Shown here in pieces: positions 51,509 to 60,214 of a DNA stretch of 64,000 nt. The notes under the pieces were generated by a model. It was not told where the DNA came from. It was given only the letters and a program-made list of their open reading frames with translations, and did not search any database. Source of the DNA: Verrucomicrobiales bacterium (GTDB lineage: Bacteria; Verrucomicrobiota; Verrucomicrobiia; Verrucomicrobiales; DEV007); the NCBI GenBank assembly GCA_029213195.1, contig JARGNI010000026.1:1-64000 (forward strand). The letters are read 5' to 3'. The position numbers and the translations under genes are program-made. Numbering within the stretch: position 1 is the first letter of the stretch; each line of letters begins with the position of its first letter.

Positions 51509-52642
51509 TTGAAAGTAGCGATTGTCAGTAACCACGGTCCCACACTGGTCCGCTTCCGGGGAGATCTTCTGCGCCGACTGGTTGCCGAGGGACACGAGGT
51601 GATCACCTACGTGCCGCCTGTCGGACAAGAACTGGTCGACGAAATTCTCAAGCTGGGAGTTACTTTTTATCCTTATCCGCTGGATCGAACTTCGACCAAT
51701 CCATTTCGAGACTGGAAAAGTTACTCAGCGCTGAAGCGACGGCTCGCGTTGGATCAACCTGAGATCGTCTTTTGCTACACGGCGAAGCCGATGATCTATG
51801 GATCTTTTGCTGCGGCGAGGACAACCGAAGCCAGGATCGTTTCTCTCGTCACCGGACTGGGATACGGATTTAGTGGGGGCGACATCAAGCAACGATTGCT
51901 GAGCCGGCTCCAGAGATTTCTATATCGCCGTGCTTTCAAGAATAATGCTCGTGTCGTCTTCCAGAATCCGGATGATTGCCAGCTTTTCCTCGATTGGAAA
52001 CTCGTCACCGATGAGCAAAAGGCAGTCGTCGCCGGATCCGGGGTGAATGTTGCCGAGTTCGAGTATACCGAGCTGCCCGAGCAGAAAGAGATTACCTTCG
52101 TGATGGTTGCTCGACTCCTGCGTGAGAAGGGGGTTTACGAATACTTGGAAGCAGCGCGTCGTGTTCGTGAAAAATTTCCCGAATCTGGGTGCCGGTTTCT
52201 CCTGGTCGGAGGCGAGGATGGCAATCCGGGTGGGGTGAAGTTGGCGAGGCTGAGAGAGATGGGCAGCCCCGTTGAGATTCTAGGGCATCAAGATGATGTG
52301 AAATCGTTTCTCATCAATTCCCATTGTTTCGTGCTTCCCTCCTATCGCGAAGGAACGCCCAGGAGCACTCTCGAAGCGTTGGCTATTGGACGTCCTGTCA
52401 TTACCACTGACGCCGCAGGGTGCCGGGAGACGGTGGTCCATGGGGAGAATGGATGGGTCATCAAGGTTGCCAATGCGGATGCATTGACGAATGCCATGTC
52501 CGAGGCGGTTACGATGTCGAGGGACGATCTTCTGCGTTTTTCAAGGGCCTCGAGAAAGCGAGCAGAGGAAGTTTTCGACGTGAACAAGGTGAATGAGATG
52601 ATGGTTTCCCTGATTCTGGGTAACGAGAATGAGCCTTCGTGA
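51509..52642 (+). CDS. Glycosyltransferase family 4
   Basis: A 377-residue GT-B enzyme starting at TTG 51509 (KVAIVSNHGPTLVRFRGDLL). It shows the N-domain pattern FCYTAKPMIYGSFAA and the donor domain FVMVARLLREKGVYEYLEAARRV, with the EX7E-type FVLPSYREGTPRSTLEALA. Such enzymes use a UDP- or GDP-sugar to extend a lipid-linked chain in the cytoplasm. The lineup with the next gene (initiating sugar transferase) and the WbpM-like gene resembles O-antigen or N-glycan loci where this family (WbpT, PglA) adds the second sugar. Its stop overlaps the next start by 4 bp. Confidence 0.88.
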   Translation: MKVAIVSNHGPTLVRFRGDLLRRLVAEGHEVITYVPPVGQELVDEILKLGVTFYPYPLDRTSTNPFRDWKSYSALKRRLALDQPEIVFCYTAKPMIYGSFAAARTTEARIVSLVTGLGYGFSGGDIKQRLLSRLQRFLYRRAFKNNARVVFQNPDDCQLFLDWKLVTDEQKAVVAGSGVNVAEFEYTELPEQKEITFVMVARLLREKGVYEYLEAARRVREKFPESGCRFLLVGGEDGNPGGVKLARLREMGSPVEILGHQDDVKSFLINSHCFVLPSYREGTPRSTLEALAIGRPVITTDAAGCRETVVHGENGWVIKVANADALTNAMSEAVTMSRDDLLRFSRASRKRAEEVFDVNKVNEMMVSLILGNENEPS

Positions 52643-53199
52643 TGCGCATTGTTGAACTCATTCTCTCAGCTGTAGGGTTTGTGCTGTGTCTCCCCCTGCT
52701 CCTTTTCGCAATCCTGGCGATCCGACTGAATTCTCCAGGGGCTGCGATCTTTCGCCAGACACGAGTCGGGCGAAATCAGAAGCCCTTCATTCTCTACAAG
52801 CTTCGGACCATGTCGACCGGAACCGTTCAGGCGGGAACTCACGAGGTGTCAGCTTCGTCCGTCACCTCCGTTGGAAGATTTCTTCGCGCGACAAAACTGG
52901 ATGAGTTGCCGCAACTTTGGAACGTCCTGAAAGGCGAGATGGCGCTGGTTGGGCCCCGTCCCTGTTTGCCCGTGCAGACTGCGCTTATCGAGGAAAGAGA
53001 GAAGAGGGGCGTGTTTGAGATTCTTCCGGGGATAACCGGCCTGGCCCAGGTGGAAGGGATCGATATGTCGGATCCCGAAAGACTCGCTGAGAGAGATGGC
53101 GATTACGTTGGTGAGAAGTCACTGTCACTCGACCTTCGCATTATCCTGGCAACGGTAACCGGGAAAGGGAATGGGGACAGAATCAGGAAAGAGTCCTGA
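52639..53199 (+). CDS. Initiating sugar-1-phosphate transferase, short PglC-type
   Basis: A 186-residue monotopic phosphoglycosyl transferase, starting at GTG 52639 or ATG 52642. It has one N-terminal hydrophobic hairpin ([19 protein letters not shown]) and the catalytic core: [32 protein letters not shown] with the Asp-Glu dyad, and [11 protein letters not shown]. It transfers a HexNAc-1-phosphate, often the bacillosamine-like product of WbpM/PglF, to undecaprenyl phosphate and so starts the repeat unit. The lack of the four-helix WbaP domain makes it a PglC-like minimal form. The dehydratase that may make its substrate is 53 bp downstream. Confidence 0.9.
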   Translation: MMRIVELILSAVGFVLCLPLLLFAILAIRLNSPGAAIFRQTRVGRNQKPFILYKLRTMSTGTVQAGTHEVSASSVTSVGRFLRATKLDELPQLWNVLKGEMALVGPRPCLPVQTALIEEREKRGVFEILPGITGLAQVEGIDMSDPERLAERDGDYVGEKSLSLDLRIILATVTGKGNGDRIRKES

Positions 53200-53252
53200 T
53201 CTTCTTCCTCGGGATTTTGTTTGGAAGAATTTAGTCAGAGGGATCCAAACTG

Positions 53253-55127
53253 ATGGTTAAGATGATTGCTTCGTTGAAAGAGTATCCATTCGTCAGACGG
53301 GTGGCAGCGATTCTGTTCCACCTGATCGGGATCGGTCTTGCCTTCGTAGCGGCAGTGGTCCTTCGGTTCGATTTTGAATGGGAACCCGAAGCCAAGCGTG
53401 TGGTCTACCATTTTTCGCACTGGATGACGCTTGGATTCATTATCCCGATTCTCGCCTTCGGGTTATACCGGGGCTTATGGCGCTTCTTTACTCTGCGAGA
53501 CTGCTTTGTCACTGGAGCTGCAATCGTGTGCGGTGCCGTTATCTCCGGCCTCCTGGTCTATTTTACGAATGGATCTTCGTTTCAGGACTTTCCACGGTCG
53601 AGCCTTGTCATTACCGCGCTAATTCTTCTCTCCTGGGAAATCGGCTCTCGCGGAATGATCCGGTTGTTCAGGGAACACCGCATGGGGCGGAGCAAAGAGG
53701 GCGGCCCAGGCGGAGTCCTCCTGTTTGGAAATCCAGACGATGCTGATGCTCTCCTGCGAAATATGGTTCGTTATCCACAGCGAATCGGAAGGGTGGTCGG
53801 TCTCATCAGCCATACCAATCGGCATCGAGGGCAGCAGCTTCGCGGCATTCGCATTCACGGGGTCGATGATGACATCGCCGGCCTGGTCGAGAAGAAAGGA
53901 GTCAGTACAGTGTTGTTTCTGCCTCCGCTCAATACACCTGGGACGATTCGTGACGTCATGGAGCAGATCGGAGAAAAGGGGCTGACCTGTGACTATCGGT
54001 TTATTCCCTCGATGGAGGATCTGGCCTCCGGTCGGCTCGATGTTGAACAGGTGAAGCGAGTTTCGATCGAAGATCTGCTGCATCGACCTTCTCATACGAT
54101 CGACCTGGAGACCGTTCGATCGTCGATTTCCGGCAAGCGGGTCATGGTCACGGGTGCGGGGGGCAGCATTGGTTCCGAGATTTGTCGCCAGCTCATCCAA
54201 CTGAAGCCCTCGTCACTCACGCTCTTCGAGGCGAGCGAGTTTCTCTTGTTCGAGATCGATCGCGAGCTTTCCGAGCATGCGAAAGATGCAGGCGTGGACT
54301 TACTCCCGGTGACCGGAGATGTCCGCCGGAGTGATCATGTCAAACGTGCTATTGATGATGCGGGTGGGGTCGATGTTATTTATCATGCCGCGGCCTACAA
54401 GCATGTGCACTTGATGGAGAAGAATCCTGTTGCTTGTCTCCAGAACAATGTGCTGGGAACCGAGACTGTGGCTTCGGCTGCCGAGTCATGTGGGGTCGGG
54501 GACTTTGTCTTGGTTTCGACGGACAAGGCAGTGCGGCCTACCAGCTTGATGGGGGCGAGCAAACGCCTCGCGGAAAGGGTGGTCGTGGAGCGCCCCGAGA
54601 GCGCTACCAGGTTCAAGGCGGTGCGATTCGGAAATGTGTTGGGAAGCAGCGGAAGCGTCATTCCGATTTTCCGAGAGCAGATCAAGAGAGGGGGGCCTCT
54701 GACCGTGACGTCCAAAGAAGTGACGCGCTATTTCATGACGATTCCCGAGGCGGTGGAACTGGTGATTGCAGCAGGGGCGGTCAGCGAAGATCGGAGTATT
54801 TGTGTGCTGGAGATGGGGGATCCAGTAAAGATCGATTCATTGGCCCGGCGTATGATCGCCCTTTCCGGGTTGGTTCCGGATGTCGATATCAAGATCGAGT
54901 ACACGGGACTGCGACCGGGTGAAAAGGAATACGAGGAGTTGATCACTGACGACGAAGGCGTGGTGCGTACCGATCACGACAGGATCTGGGTGGTGGAGAA
55001 ATCTCACGAAGTGGATGCTCCTCCACTGGACTTGGGGAAGTTGAAGGAGTTGCTGGATGAAGGCGTAGAGGGAGAGATCCGCCGCTTTGCCCATAAGCAT
55101 ATCCCCGGTTCACTGTTGATGGATTAA
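53253..55127 (+). CDS. Membrane-bound UDP-GlcNAc 4,6-dehydratase (WbpM/PglF/CapD type)
   Basis: A 624-residue protein with four N-terminal membrane helices (first ~140 residues), a CoA-binding-like Rossmann domain (~150-270), and a large SDR domain. Cofactor motif VTGAGGSIGSE starts at ~299; YHAAAYKHVHLMEKNPV and LVSTDKAVRPTSLMGASKRLAE follow, with Met in place of the usual catalytic Tyr, as in WbpM/PglF. It makes UDP-4-keto-6-deoxy-GlcNAc (GlcNAc-derived, D-series), the entry to QuiNAc, bacillosamine or FucNAc. It sits right after the initiating transferase, supporting use of its product as first sugar. Complete and without lesions. Confidence 0.93.
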   Translation: MVKMIASLKEYPFVRRVAAILFHLIGIGLAFVAAVVLRFDFEWEPEAKRVVYHFSHWMTLGFIIPILAFGLYRGLWRFFTLRDCFVTGAAIVCGAVISGLLVYFTNGSSFQDFPRSSLVITALILLSWEIGSRGMIRLFREHRMGRSKEGGPGGVLLFGNPDDADALLRNMVRYPQRIGRVVGLISHTNRHRGQQLRGIRIHGVDDDIAGLVEKKGVSTVLFLPPLNTPGTIRDVMEQIGEKGLTCDYRFIPSMEDLASGRLDVEQVKRVSIEDLLHRPSHTIDLETVRSSISGKRVMVTGAGGSIGSEICRQLIQLKPSSLTLFEASEFLLFEIDRELSEHAKDAGVDLLPVTGDVRRSDHVKRAIDDAGGVDVIYHAAAYKHVHLMEKNPVACLQNNVLGTETVASAAESCGVGDFVLVSTDKAVRPTSLMGASKRLAERVVVERPESATRFKAVRFGNVLGSSGSVIPIFREQIKRGGPLTVTSKEVTRYFMTIPEAVELVIAAGAVSEDRSICVLEMGDPVKIDSLARRMIALSGLVPDVDIKIEYTGLRPGEKEYEELITDDEGVVRTDHDRIWVVEKSHEVDAPPLDLGKLKELLDEGVEGEIRRFAHKHIPGSLLMD

Positions 55128-55165
55128 GCGAAGAGTTTTGTCCCCTGGTGGGACTCAAGCCTGTA

Positions 55166-56446
55166 ATGAATCAATTGCGAGATCTTGGGATTGCCTCACT
55201 GGCGATCCTCCTGGTTGCACTGCAAATGGGCAGTTCAGCTTCCTATGTGGGGTTCGGATTCCTGGCGATCCTTTCGATCTGCCTGGTATTGCGGTCAGGA
55301 TCCCAACGCAGGACCCTTCTCCAGTTGATCAGGGAGACCCGAGCTTTCTGGCTTGTTCTCGTCCTGTTTGTTGTCATTGCGGTATTGGTAATGCTCTTTC
55401 AGGGCGTGGTCGCCACGAGATCCTGGGGCGAGCTCAAGTGGATCTTTTTCCTGATCGCATTCTTACCCGTATCCCTGGTTGCGGTTTCTCAATTCGAAGA
55501 GCGAGGAGGGCACACTCGGAGAGCGGCCTACATTCTCTTCGGAATGACCTGTTTCTCGGCTTTTGCTGCGATCTACCAATTTGCGACTGGTACCGACCCT
55601 TTCCGTGAATTTCTTTTTGGCAAGGAAGGTTGGGGAAATCGAGGGCATGGGCTCCTGAGAAATCCCGTTCCGTTTGCCAAGCTGATGGGTAGTCTTTCTT
55701 TTATTGGGTTTTCCGGCGCGTTGGTGGCGCAGGCATGCGGAAAGCGAAGATTGGCCATTTTTTCGCTGGGCTTTGCCTTGGCTGCCGCTGCAGCTCTCCT
55801 TTCCAGTCAGGCCCGCGGTGCTTGGCTCGCGATTGCTGCGGCTGGCGTGGTTGGGGTCTTTGGTGTTCCTCGAATCTTTCGCAGAAAGTGGATCGTCACG
55901 ATCCTACTCTGTGGTTTGGTAGGGATTCTTGCGATTGCCACCGTTCCAGCGCTGTCCGCTCGGGCGAAGATGATTTTCACGGACAACGCTTCGAAATCCA
56001 ATCAGACCCGGTTGGAGCAATGGCATATCAACTGGTGCATTCTGAGGGAGAATCCCATGGGAGTCGGATTCGACGGGAATGATCGACGCGAGGATTACTA
56101 TTACGAGAAATTGGGGTATGAAAAAAGAGTCACGGGTCACTGTCACAATGAGTTCATAGAGATCGCAGTGGCGACGGGTTGGCTGGGAATCCTGGGTTAC
56201 GCCGGTTTGACCTTCATTCCCCTTTGGCTTTGTTTTTCGGTGCTGCGGCGAATCGATGTGAAGGAGGAACCGTGGCTTGGATTTTTGCTCCTCTCCTCCT
56301 TCCTTGTGCAGCTCTTTTTGAATGCCGCGGTAATGACGGACCAGATGGATACCCAGTCTCGGTTGATCATGTCGCTTTGCTGGACCGTGGCCTTGGTGGG
56401 GTGGTTCGAATTTGGGAAAAAGGGCGCCGCCCTGGAGAAATCATGA
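55166..56446 (+). CDS. O-antigen ligase/polymerase family protein (Wzy_C), first of two
   Basis: From ATG 55166 (GTG 55148 possible) the protein has 426 residues and about eleven membrane helices. The family loop with charged residues is visible in the late part: FTDNASKSNQTRLEQWHINWCILRENPMGVGFDGN and GHCHNEFIEIAVATGWLG (positions about 275-350). This pattern is shared by Wzy polymerases, WaaL ligases and pilin O-oligosaccharyltransferases, and sequence alone does not separate them. It overlaps the second member by 4 bp. One of the two probably polymerises the repeat unit and the other transfers the chain to lipid A-core or protein (inference). Confidence 0.85.
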   Translation: MNQLRDLGIASLAILLVALQMGSSASYVGFGFLAILSICLVLRSGSQRRTLLQLIRETRAFWLVLVLFVVIAVLVMLFQGVVATRSWGELKWIFFLIAFLPVSLVAVSQFEERGGHTRRAAYILFGMTCFSAFAAIYQFATGTDPFREFLFGKEGWGNRGHGLLRNPVPFAKLMGSLSFIGFSGALVAQACGKRRLAIFSLGFALAAAAALLSSQARGAWLAIAAAGVVGVFGVPRIFRRKWIVTILLCGLVGILAIATVPALSARAKMIFTDNASKSNQTRLEQWHINWCILRENPMGVGFDGNDRREDYYYEKLGYEKRVTGHCHNEFIEIAVATGWLGILGYAGLTFIPLWLCFSVLRRIDVKEEPWLGFLLLSSFLVQLFLNAAVMTDQMDTQSRLIMSLCWTVALVGWFEFGKKGAALEKS

Positions 56447-57723
56447 ATAGGCACTGTCGCAATTTGCTGTTCGCAGCTTTCCTGGTTCTCGCGGTAGCCA
56501 GCTACGCGGGCAACGCTCTGATCGGAGTCGGGCAAGGGATTCTCGCCATAGCCCTGATTGCGAGCTTCTGGAAGAATGCGGAATGGGATGCGAAGCTCGT
56601 TCCCGATCGCAAGGGCGTTGCCGCGAGTACTTGGCTTTTGATTGCTTTGATAGGCGTCAATATTGTCTCGATAGCCGCGAATCTGGATTCCTATGAGAAG
56701 CCTTTCAAGGATCTCAAGAAGGTTCGGCACCTGATCCTTCCCGTGGGTGTTCTGCTGATCCCGGCGGTGAGAAGGCAGGTCCTGACGCATGCTCGTTCCT
56801 GGTTTCGTTATGTCTGGATTGCGCTGGTCGTCACCGCTTCAGCAGTGACGGTGGCAGATATGATCAACATGCTGACTGGGTTTCACCTTTTCGCTCCGAT
56901 CGAGGGGATCGAAAGAACCATTCGACTGGGAGGAGTGTTTGGAATGGTGATGACGTATGGTTACAGCATGCAGTTCCTCATTCTCGTCATCACGGGGATG
57001 TTGTTGCTCCTTTGGCAAAAGGGACGAGCGAAGGACCCCTTAGTCTGGAGAATTACCCTGATTGCCTTCTTGATTTGCGGACTCGGGATGTTTTTGTCAG
57101 GATCCCGAGGAGCCTTGCTGGGGTGCCTCATCGGTGCGGTGGTACTTGTTTTCGTCCTGAGATGGAGATGGCTCTACTTTGCCTTTGGCGGAATGTTCGT
57201 CGTGGCATTGATCGCTGCGATTCTTCTCGGGAACCAACTGCTGGAGATTCGGCCGAATGAAAATTCACGATTCGCCCAATGGAAGACGGCGGCTGTCACG
57301 GGTATCGAGAATCCCGTTTTTGGAATCGGGTATCGACAGTTCGAGAAGCAGTCCCGTGATCTGAAGCAGGCCTACGGCTTCCCTTATGACGTGACCTGGA
57401 GGATCGATGAAGAGGGGAACCCGGTGCGTGGTTGGCTCCACTCCAATGCTCACAACAACTATCTCGAGGCCTTTGCTTCTACCGGGATCTTCGGCATGCT
57501 GGCGCTCCTCGGGTTTTTGCTTTGCTGGTTGCGAGAGGTCTGGAAAGATCCCGATACAAGGCTCCTGTTCGGCCCTGCTATCATCGGTTTCCTGGTGGCC
57601 GGGATCTTTGAAAATTCCTTTACCGATGGCGAAGTCACCACTCTCGTCATGATGTTTTATGTCGGGAGCCAGTTTGCCATCAAGATGGGCTCCTCCCCAG
57701 ATTCTGAAGAACAAGAAGTATGA
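56443..57723 (+). CDS. O-antigen ligase/polymerase family protein (Wzy_C), second of two
   Basis: A 426-residue polytopic protein starting at ATG 56443, overlapping the preceding stop (ATGA). It has about ten to twelve helices and the family loop ENSRFAQWKTAAVTGIENPVFGIGYRQFEKQ with LHSNAHNNYLEAFASTGIFG, including the His before an Asn-rich turn. It is a paralogue-like neighbour of 55166, not a fragment: each has a complete loop. The next gene, an FkbM methyltransferase, again overlaps by 4 bp. Which of the two is polymerase and which ligase is open. Confidence 0.85.
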   Translation: MNRHCRNLLFAAFLVLAVASYAGNALIGVGQGILAIALIASFWKNAEWDAKLVPDRKGVAASTWLLIALIGVNIVSIAANLDSYEKPFKDLKKVRHLILPVGVLLIPAVRRQVLTHARSWFRYVWIALVVTASAVTVADMINMLTGFHLFAPIEGIERTIRLGGVFGMVMTYGYSMQFLILVITGMLLLLWQKGRAKDPLVWRITLIAFLICGLGMFLSGSRGALLGCLIGAVVLVFVLRWRWLYFAFGGMFVVALIAAILLGNQLLEIRPNENSRFAQWKTAAVTGIENPVFGIGYRQFEKQSRDLKQAYGFPYDVTWRIDEEGNPVRGWLHSNAHNNYLEAFASTGIFGMLALLGFLLCWLREVWKDPDTRLLFGPAIIGFLVAGIFENSFTDGEVTTLVMMFYVGSQFAIKMGSSPDSEEQEV

Positions 57724-58436
57724 GTAGTGACCCTCGATCTCTCTCCTTCAAAGAACGGCTCCACTACCTTCACCGATTCTTCCGCTATCGGAATCGGACC
57801 GAGCCGGATACGGTTCGGTTTATCGAGGAAGAGGTGAAAAATGGGGATGTCGTTCTCGATATCGGAGCCAACAAGGGGATCGTGACCTACTTCCTCGGGA
57901 AAGCGGCAGGGCCGGAGGGACGCGTTCTCGCGTTCGAACCGCAGCCTGAGATGGAGGAACTGATTGGGAAAGTGGCAGAGAGTTTTCGACTGAAAAATGT
58001 GGAGATTTTCCCTCTCGGATTATCGGATCGGGACGAAGAGACAAGTCTCTTTCGTGGCGAGGCTGGGTCGACGGCTGTGCTCGAGTCGGGCCGGGACTGG
58101 CAGCAGGACGAGATCAAGATCAAGATCACGACCCTGGATAGCTTTCTCGAGCAGCAAGGCGTGGATCACATCGATTTCATCAAGTGCGATGTCGATGGGT
58201 ATGAGATGCACGTTCTCAACGGCGCGAGAAAGTTATTGGAAGAGGTCGGTCCGAAAACGCTCATCGAAGTCAGTGAGACCGCGCTCGAGGAAGTCACCGC
58301 AGTCTTCCGTGAGTTGGGCTACGACGATGGGGTTTTCTGGTATCGAGGGAAGCGATATCCTGCCGCGGAAACTTCCGAGATACCCTATCGTCACGTCGGA
58401 GCCGAGTTCCGAAATTTTCTCTTCTGCAAGAAGTAG
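57720..58436 (+). CDS. FkbM-family methyltransferase
   Basis: A 238-residue SAM methyltransferase. FkbM landmarks are VVLDIGANKGIVTYFL (motif I, ~43-58), VLAFEPQPEMEEL, IKITTLDSFLEQQGVDHIDFIKCDVDGYEMHVLNGA (~136-170) and LIEVSE. Members methylate hydroxyls of sugars or polyketides; in a polysaccharide locus O-methylation of a repeat-unit or terminal sugar is expected. Such capping can set chain length. It is the last gene of the plus-strand run, overlapping the Wzy_C gene by 4 bp, and ends 8 bp from a convergent gene, so no separate terminator is visible. Confidence 0.88.
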   Translation: MSSDPRSLSFKERLHYLHRFFRYRNRTEPDTVRFIEEEVKNGDVVLDIGANKGIVTYFLGKAAGPEGRVLAFEPQPEMEELIGKVAESFRLKNVEIFPLGLSDRDEETSLFRGEAGSTAVLESGRDWQQDEIKIKITTLDSFLEQQGVDHIDFIKCDVDGYEMHVLNGARKLLEEVGPKTLIEVSETALEEVTAVFRELGYDDGVFWYRGKRYPAAETSEIPYRHVGAEFRNFLFCKK

Positions 58437-58444
58437 GCGAGCGT

Positions 58445-60214
58445 CTAACGGTGCATCCGGTCGATCCACTCCAGCACTTGGAGGAGGTTGCGGGTCTGAC
58501 GGGAGCTCAGCTTTCGGCGTGCCGAGCGATCCTTGATGATTTCATCGAAAGAGTCGTAACCCGCATTGAACTTTTCGAAGGCAGCGAGCCATTCCTCATC
58601 GGTCTTAGAGGCTCGGCGTCTCTGCCAGGGAGTTTCCTTTCCGGTGATCAGGCAGGTGAAGGCGTGATAGGCTTTGAGAAGTGTCTTCTTCAATTTGTCG
58701 AGAAAGACAAAGGGCATGTTGAACCAGAAGGGGAAGTAGGGAAGGTGCCCGTCCGCATGAAAGACCCATCGGGTTGGCTTGAGTAGAGGGCGCATCGCAC
58801 GATTGAACATCCTGCGATTCAGCTTCCAGGATAGGGGAACCCCAGCCCCGATCTTCACCGAGGTTTTTCCCATGAAGGGTTCGTAGCTCCGAAAGAGTCT
58901 TCGAGTCGCCAGAAAATTCGGAAACGTCAACTGCATCGTCGCCGGCCAGATCCCAAACCATTCGTGGGCGGTCTGCGGGCGAATCTCCTGAACGCGAGCC
59001 ATGTGCTCGCGTTTTCTGTTTTTGACCTGGTCGAGAACTTCCTCGGTGAACAGGTCCGAGTGTTGTCTCCGGGTCTGGGTTTCTCCCGGTCGATGAAACT
59101 CCGGCAGCCAGCTGAGGAGGCCACGCCCGCGGCGCTTTCGGCTGAACAGTCCCTTGAGAAGCGAGTCGGAGAGATATCCGCCGAGGACGGCTCGATAGTC
59201 GCGCAGCTTCCATTCCTCGAAGAATCCGACGACATGGGCGTGGGAATACTGGTGCCCACTGCCGACGAGAGCGGAGGCGTCGGAGAGGATGTCGAGGTAG
59301 TAGTGATAGGGCTGGGCGCTGACGGTATGATTGACGTTGAAGATCTTGGTGACCTGCTTGGCGATGGCGCGGTCCCGGGGGCTGCCGTAGAGATAGGTGA
59401 AGCCGTCGCAGTCGACACCTTCGGGGAGGGAGCCAAGGATGGATCTGGAGTCTTCCCCGGCACTGACAAAGGCACCGACCTTCTTCGTTCCGTTGGTGAT
59501 CGTGGCGACATCCTCGAGAAGACTTTCGCGAAGAAGGCGGGCCGCTTCGGGCAGGGATTCGTAGTTCTGTTCTTCGCGGGGGACCCAGTAGGTTTCGCAG
59601 GATTTCTGATGCGAGGAGGCGATGTCGGTATAGTTGTGGACTGTTCCGGCCTCGGCTTGCCGGATGTTCTCGTAGCAGGTGTAGGGATAGGTCACGACGT
59701 GATTGAGAACGAAATCGGCGAGGGAAACCGGATCGAGATTTTCTTCTTCTCCGGCGACTTTGGCGACCACGTCGACATGACTCCCAAGCACGATTCCCTC
59801 CGAACCTTCGAAGGAATAGACGGGGATGAACATGAGCAGGTCGGTGACATAAGTGAAAGCTCCACTCTTCTTGTCGAGAATGAAGGCGGCGAAAGGACCG
59901 CTGAGATCCTCGTCCCAGGACATTTCGCCGGATAGGTGACGTTCGAGGATGGCGGCGGTCCCGGCGGAGGAATCCTCATCGTCGAGAAAATCGTTTGCCT
60001 GGAACTGAAGAAGCGGCCCACCGATGACAACGGCGATATGGGAGTCCGTCTCCAGTGGCTGAAATCCGGCATAGTGGTTCTCAACCACGGCAAGGCTTCC
60101 CCAGAATCCCGAGAAGTTCACGATCGGAGCCTTCTGCGAGGTATCGATTTCCTGCAGGGATTGTTTCAGATCGTCAGCTGGGCGCGAGGTGGTAGAGAAA
60201 ATGAAATCGCTCAT
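58445..60214 (-). CDS. Asparagine-synthase-like protein without the Cys nucleophile
   Basis: A 589-residue protein with the AsnB layout but changes at both active sites. The N-terminus reads MSDFIF, so no Cys2 is available and the glutaminase half (GGPLLQFQANDF, DLSGPFAAFILDK) should be inactive. The PP-loop is VGAFVSAGEDSRSIL in place of SGGxDS. It may use ammonia, or work as a transferase related to lasso-peptide or beta-lactam synthetases, or be non-catalytic. It overlaps the acyltransferase gene upstream by 4 bp (minus strand), so the two are co-expressed. The intact relative at 45655 lies in the main locus. Confidence 0.8.
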   Translation of the reverse strand: MSDFIFSTTSRPADDLKQSLQEIDTSQKAPIVNFSGFWGSLAVVENHYAGFQPLETDSHIAVVIGGPLLQFQANDFLDDEDSSAGTAAILERHLSGEMSWDEDLSGPFAAFILDKKSGAFTYVTDLLMFIPVYSFEGSEGIVLGSHVDVVAKVAGEEENLDPVSLADFVLNHVVTYPYTCYENIRQAEAGTVHNYTDIASSHQKSCETYWVPREEQNYESLPEAARLLRESLLEDVATITNGTKKVGAFVSAGEDSRSILGSLPEGVDCDGFTYLYGSPRDRAIAKQVTKIFNVNHTVSAQPYHYYLDILSDASALVGSGHQYSHAHVVGFFEEWKLRDYRAVLGGYLSDSLLKGLFSRKRRGRGLLSWLPEFHRPGETQTRRQHSDLFTEEVLDQVKNRKREHMARVQEIRPQTAHEWFGIWPATMQLTFPNFLATRRLFRSYEPFMGKTSVKIGAGVPLSWKLNRRMFNRAMRPLLKPTRWVFHADGHLPYFPFWFNMPFVFLDKLKKTLLKAYHAFTCLITGKETPWQRRRASKTDEEWLAAFEKFNAGYDSFDEIIKDRSARRKLSSRQTRNLLQVLEWIDRMHR

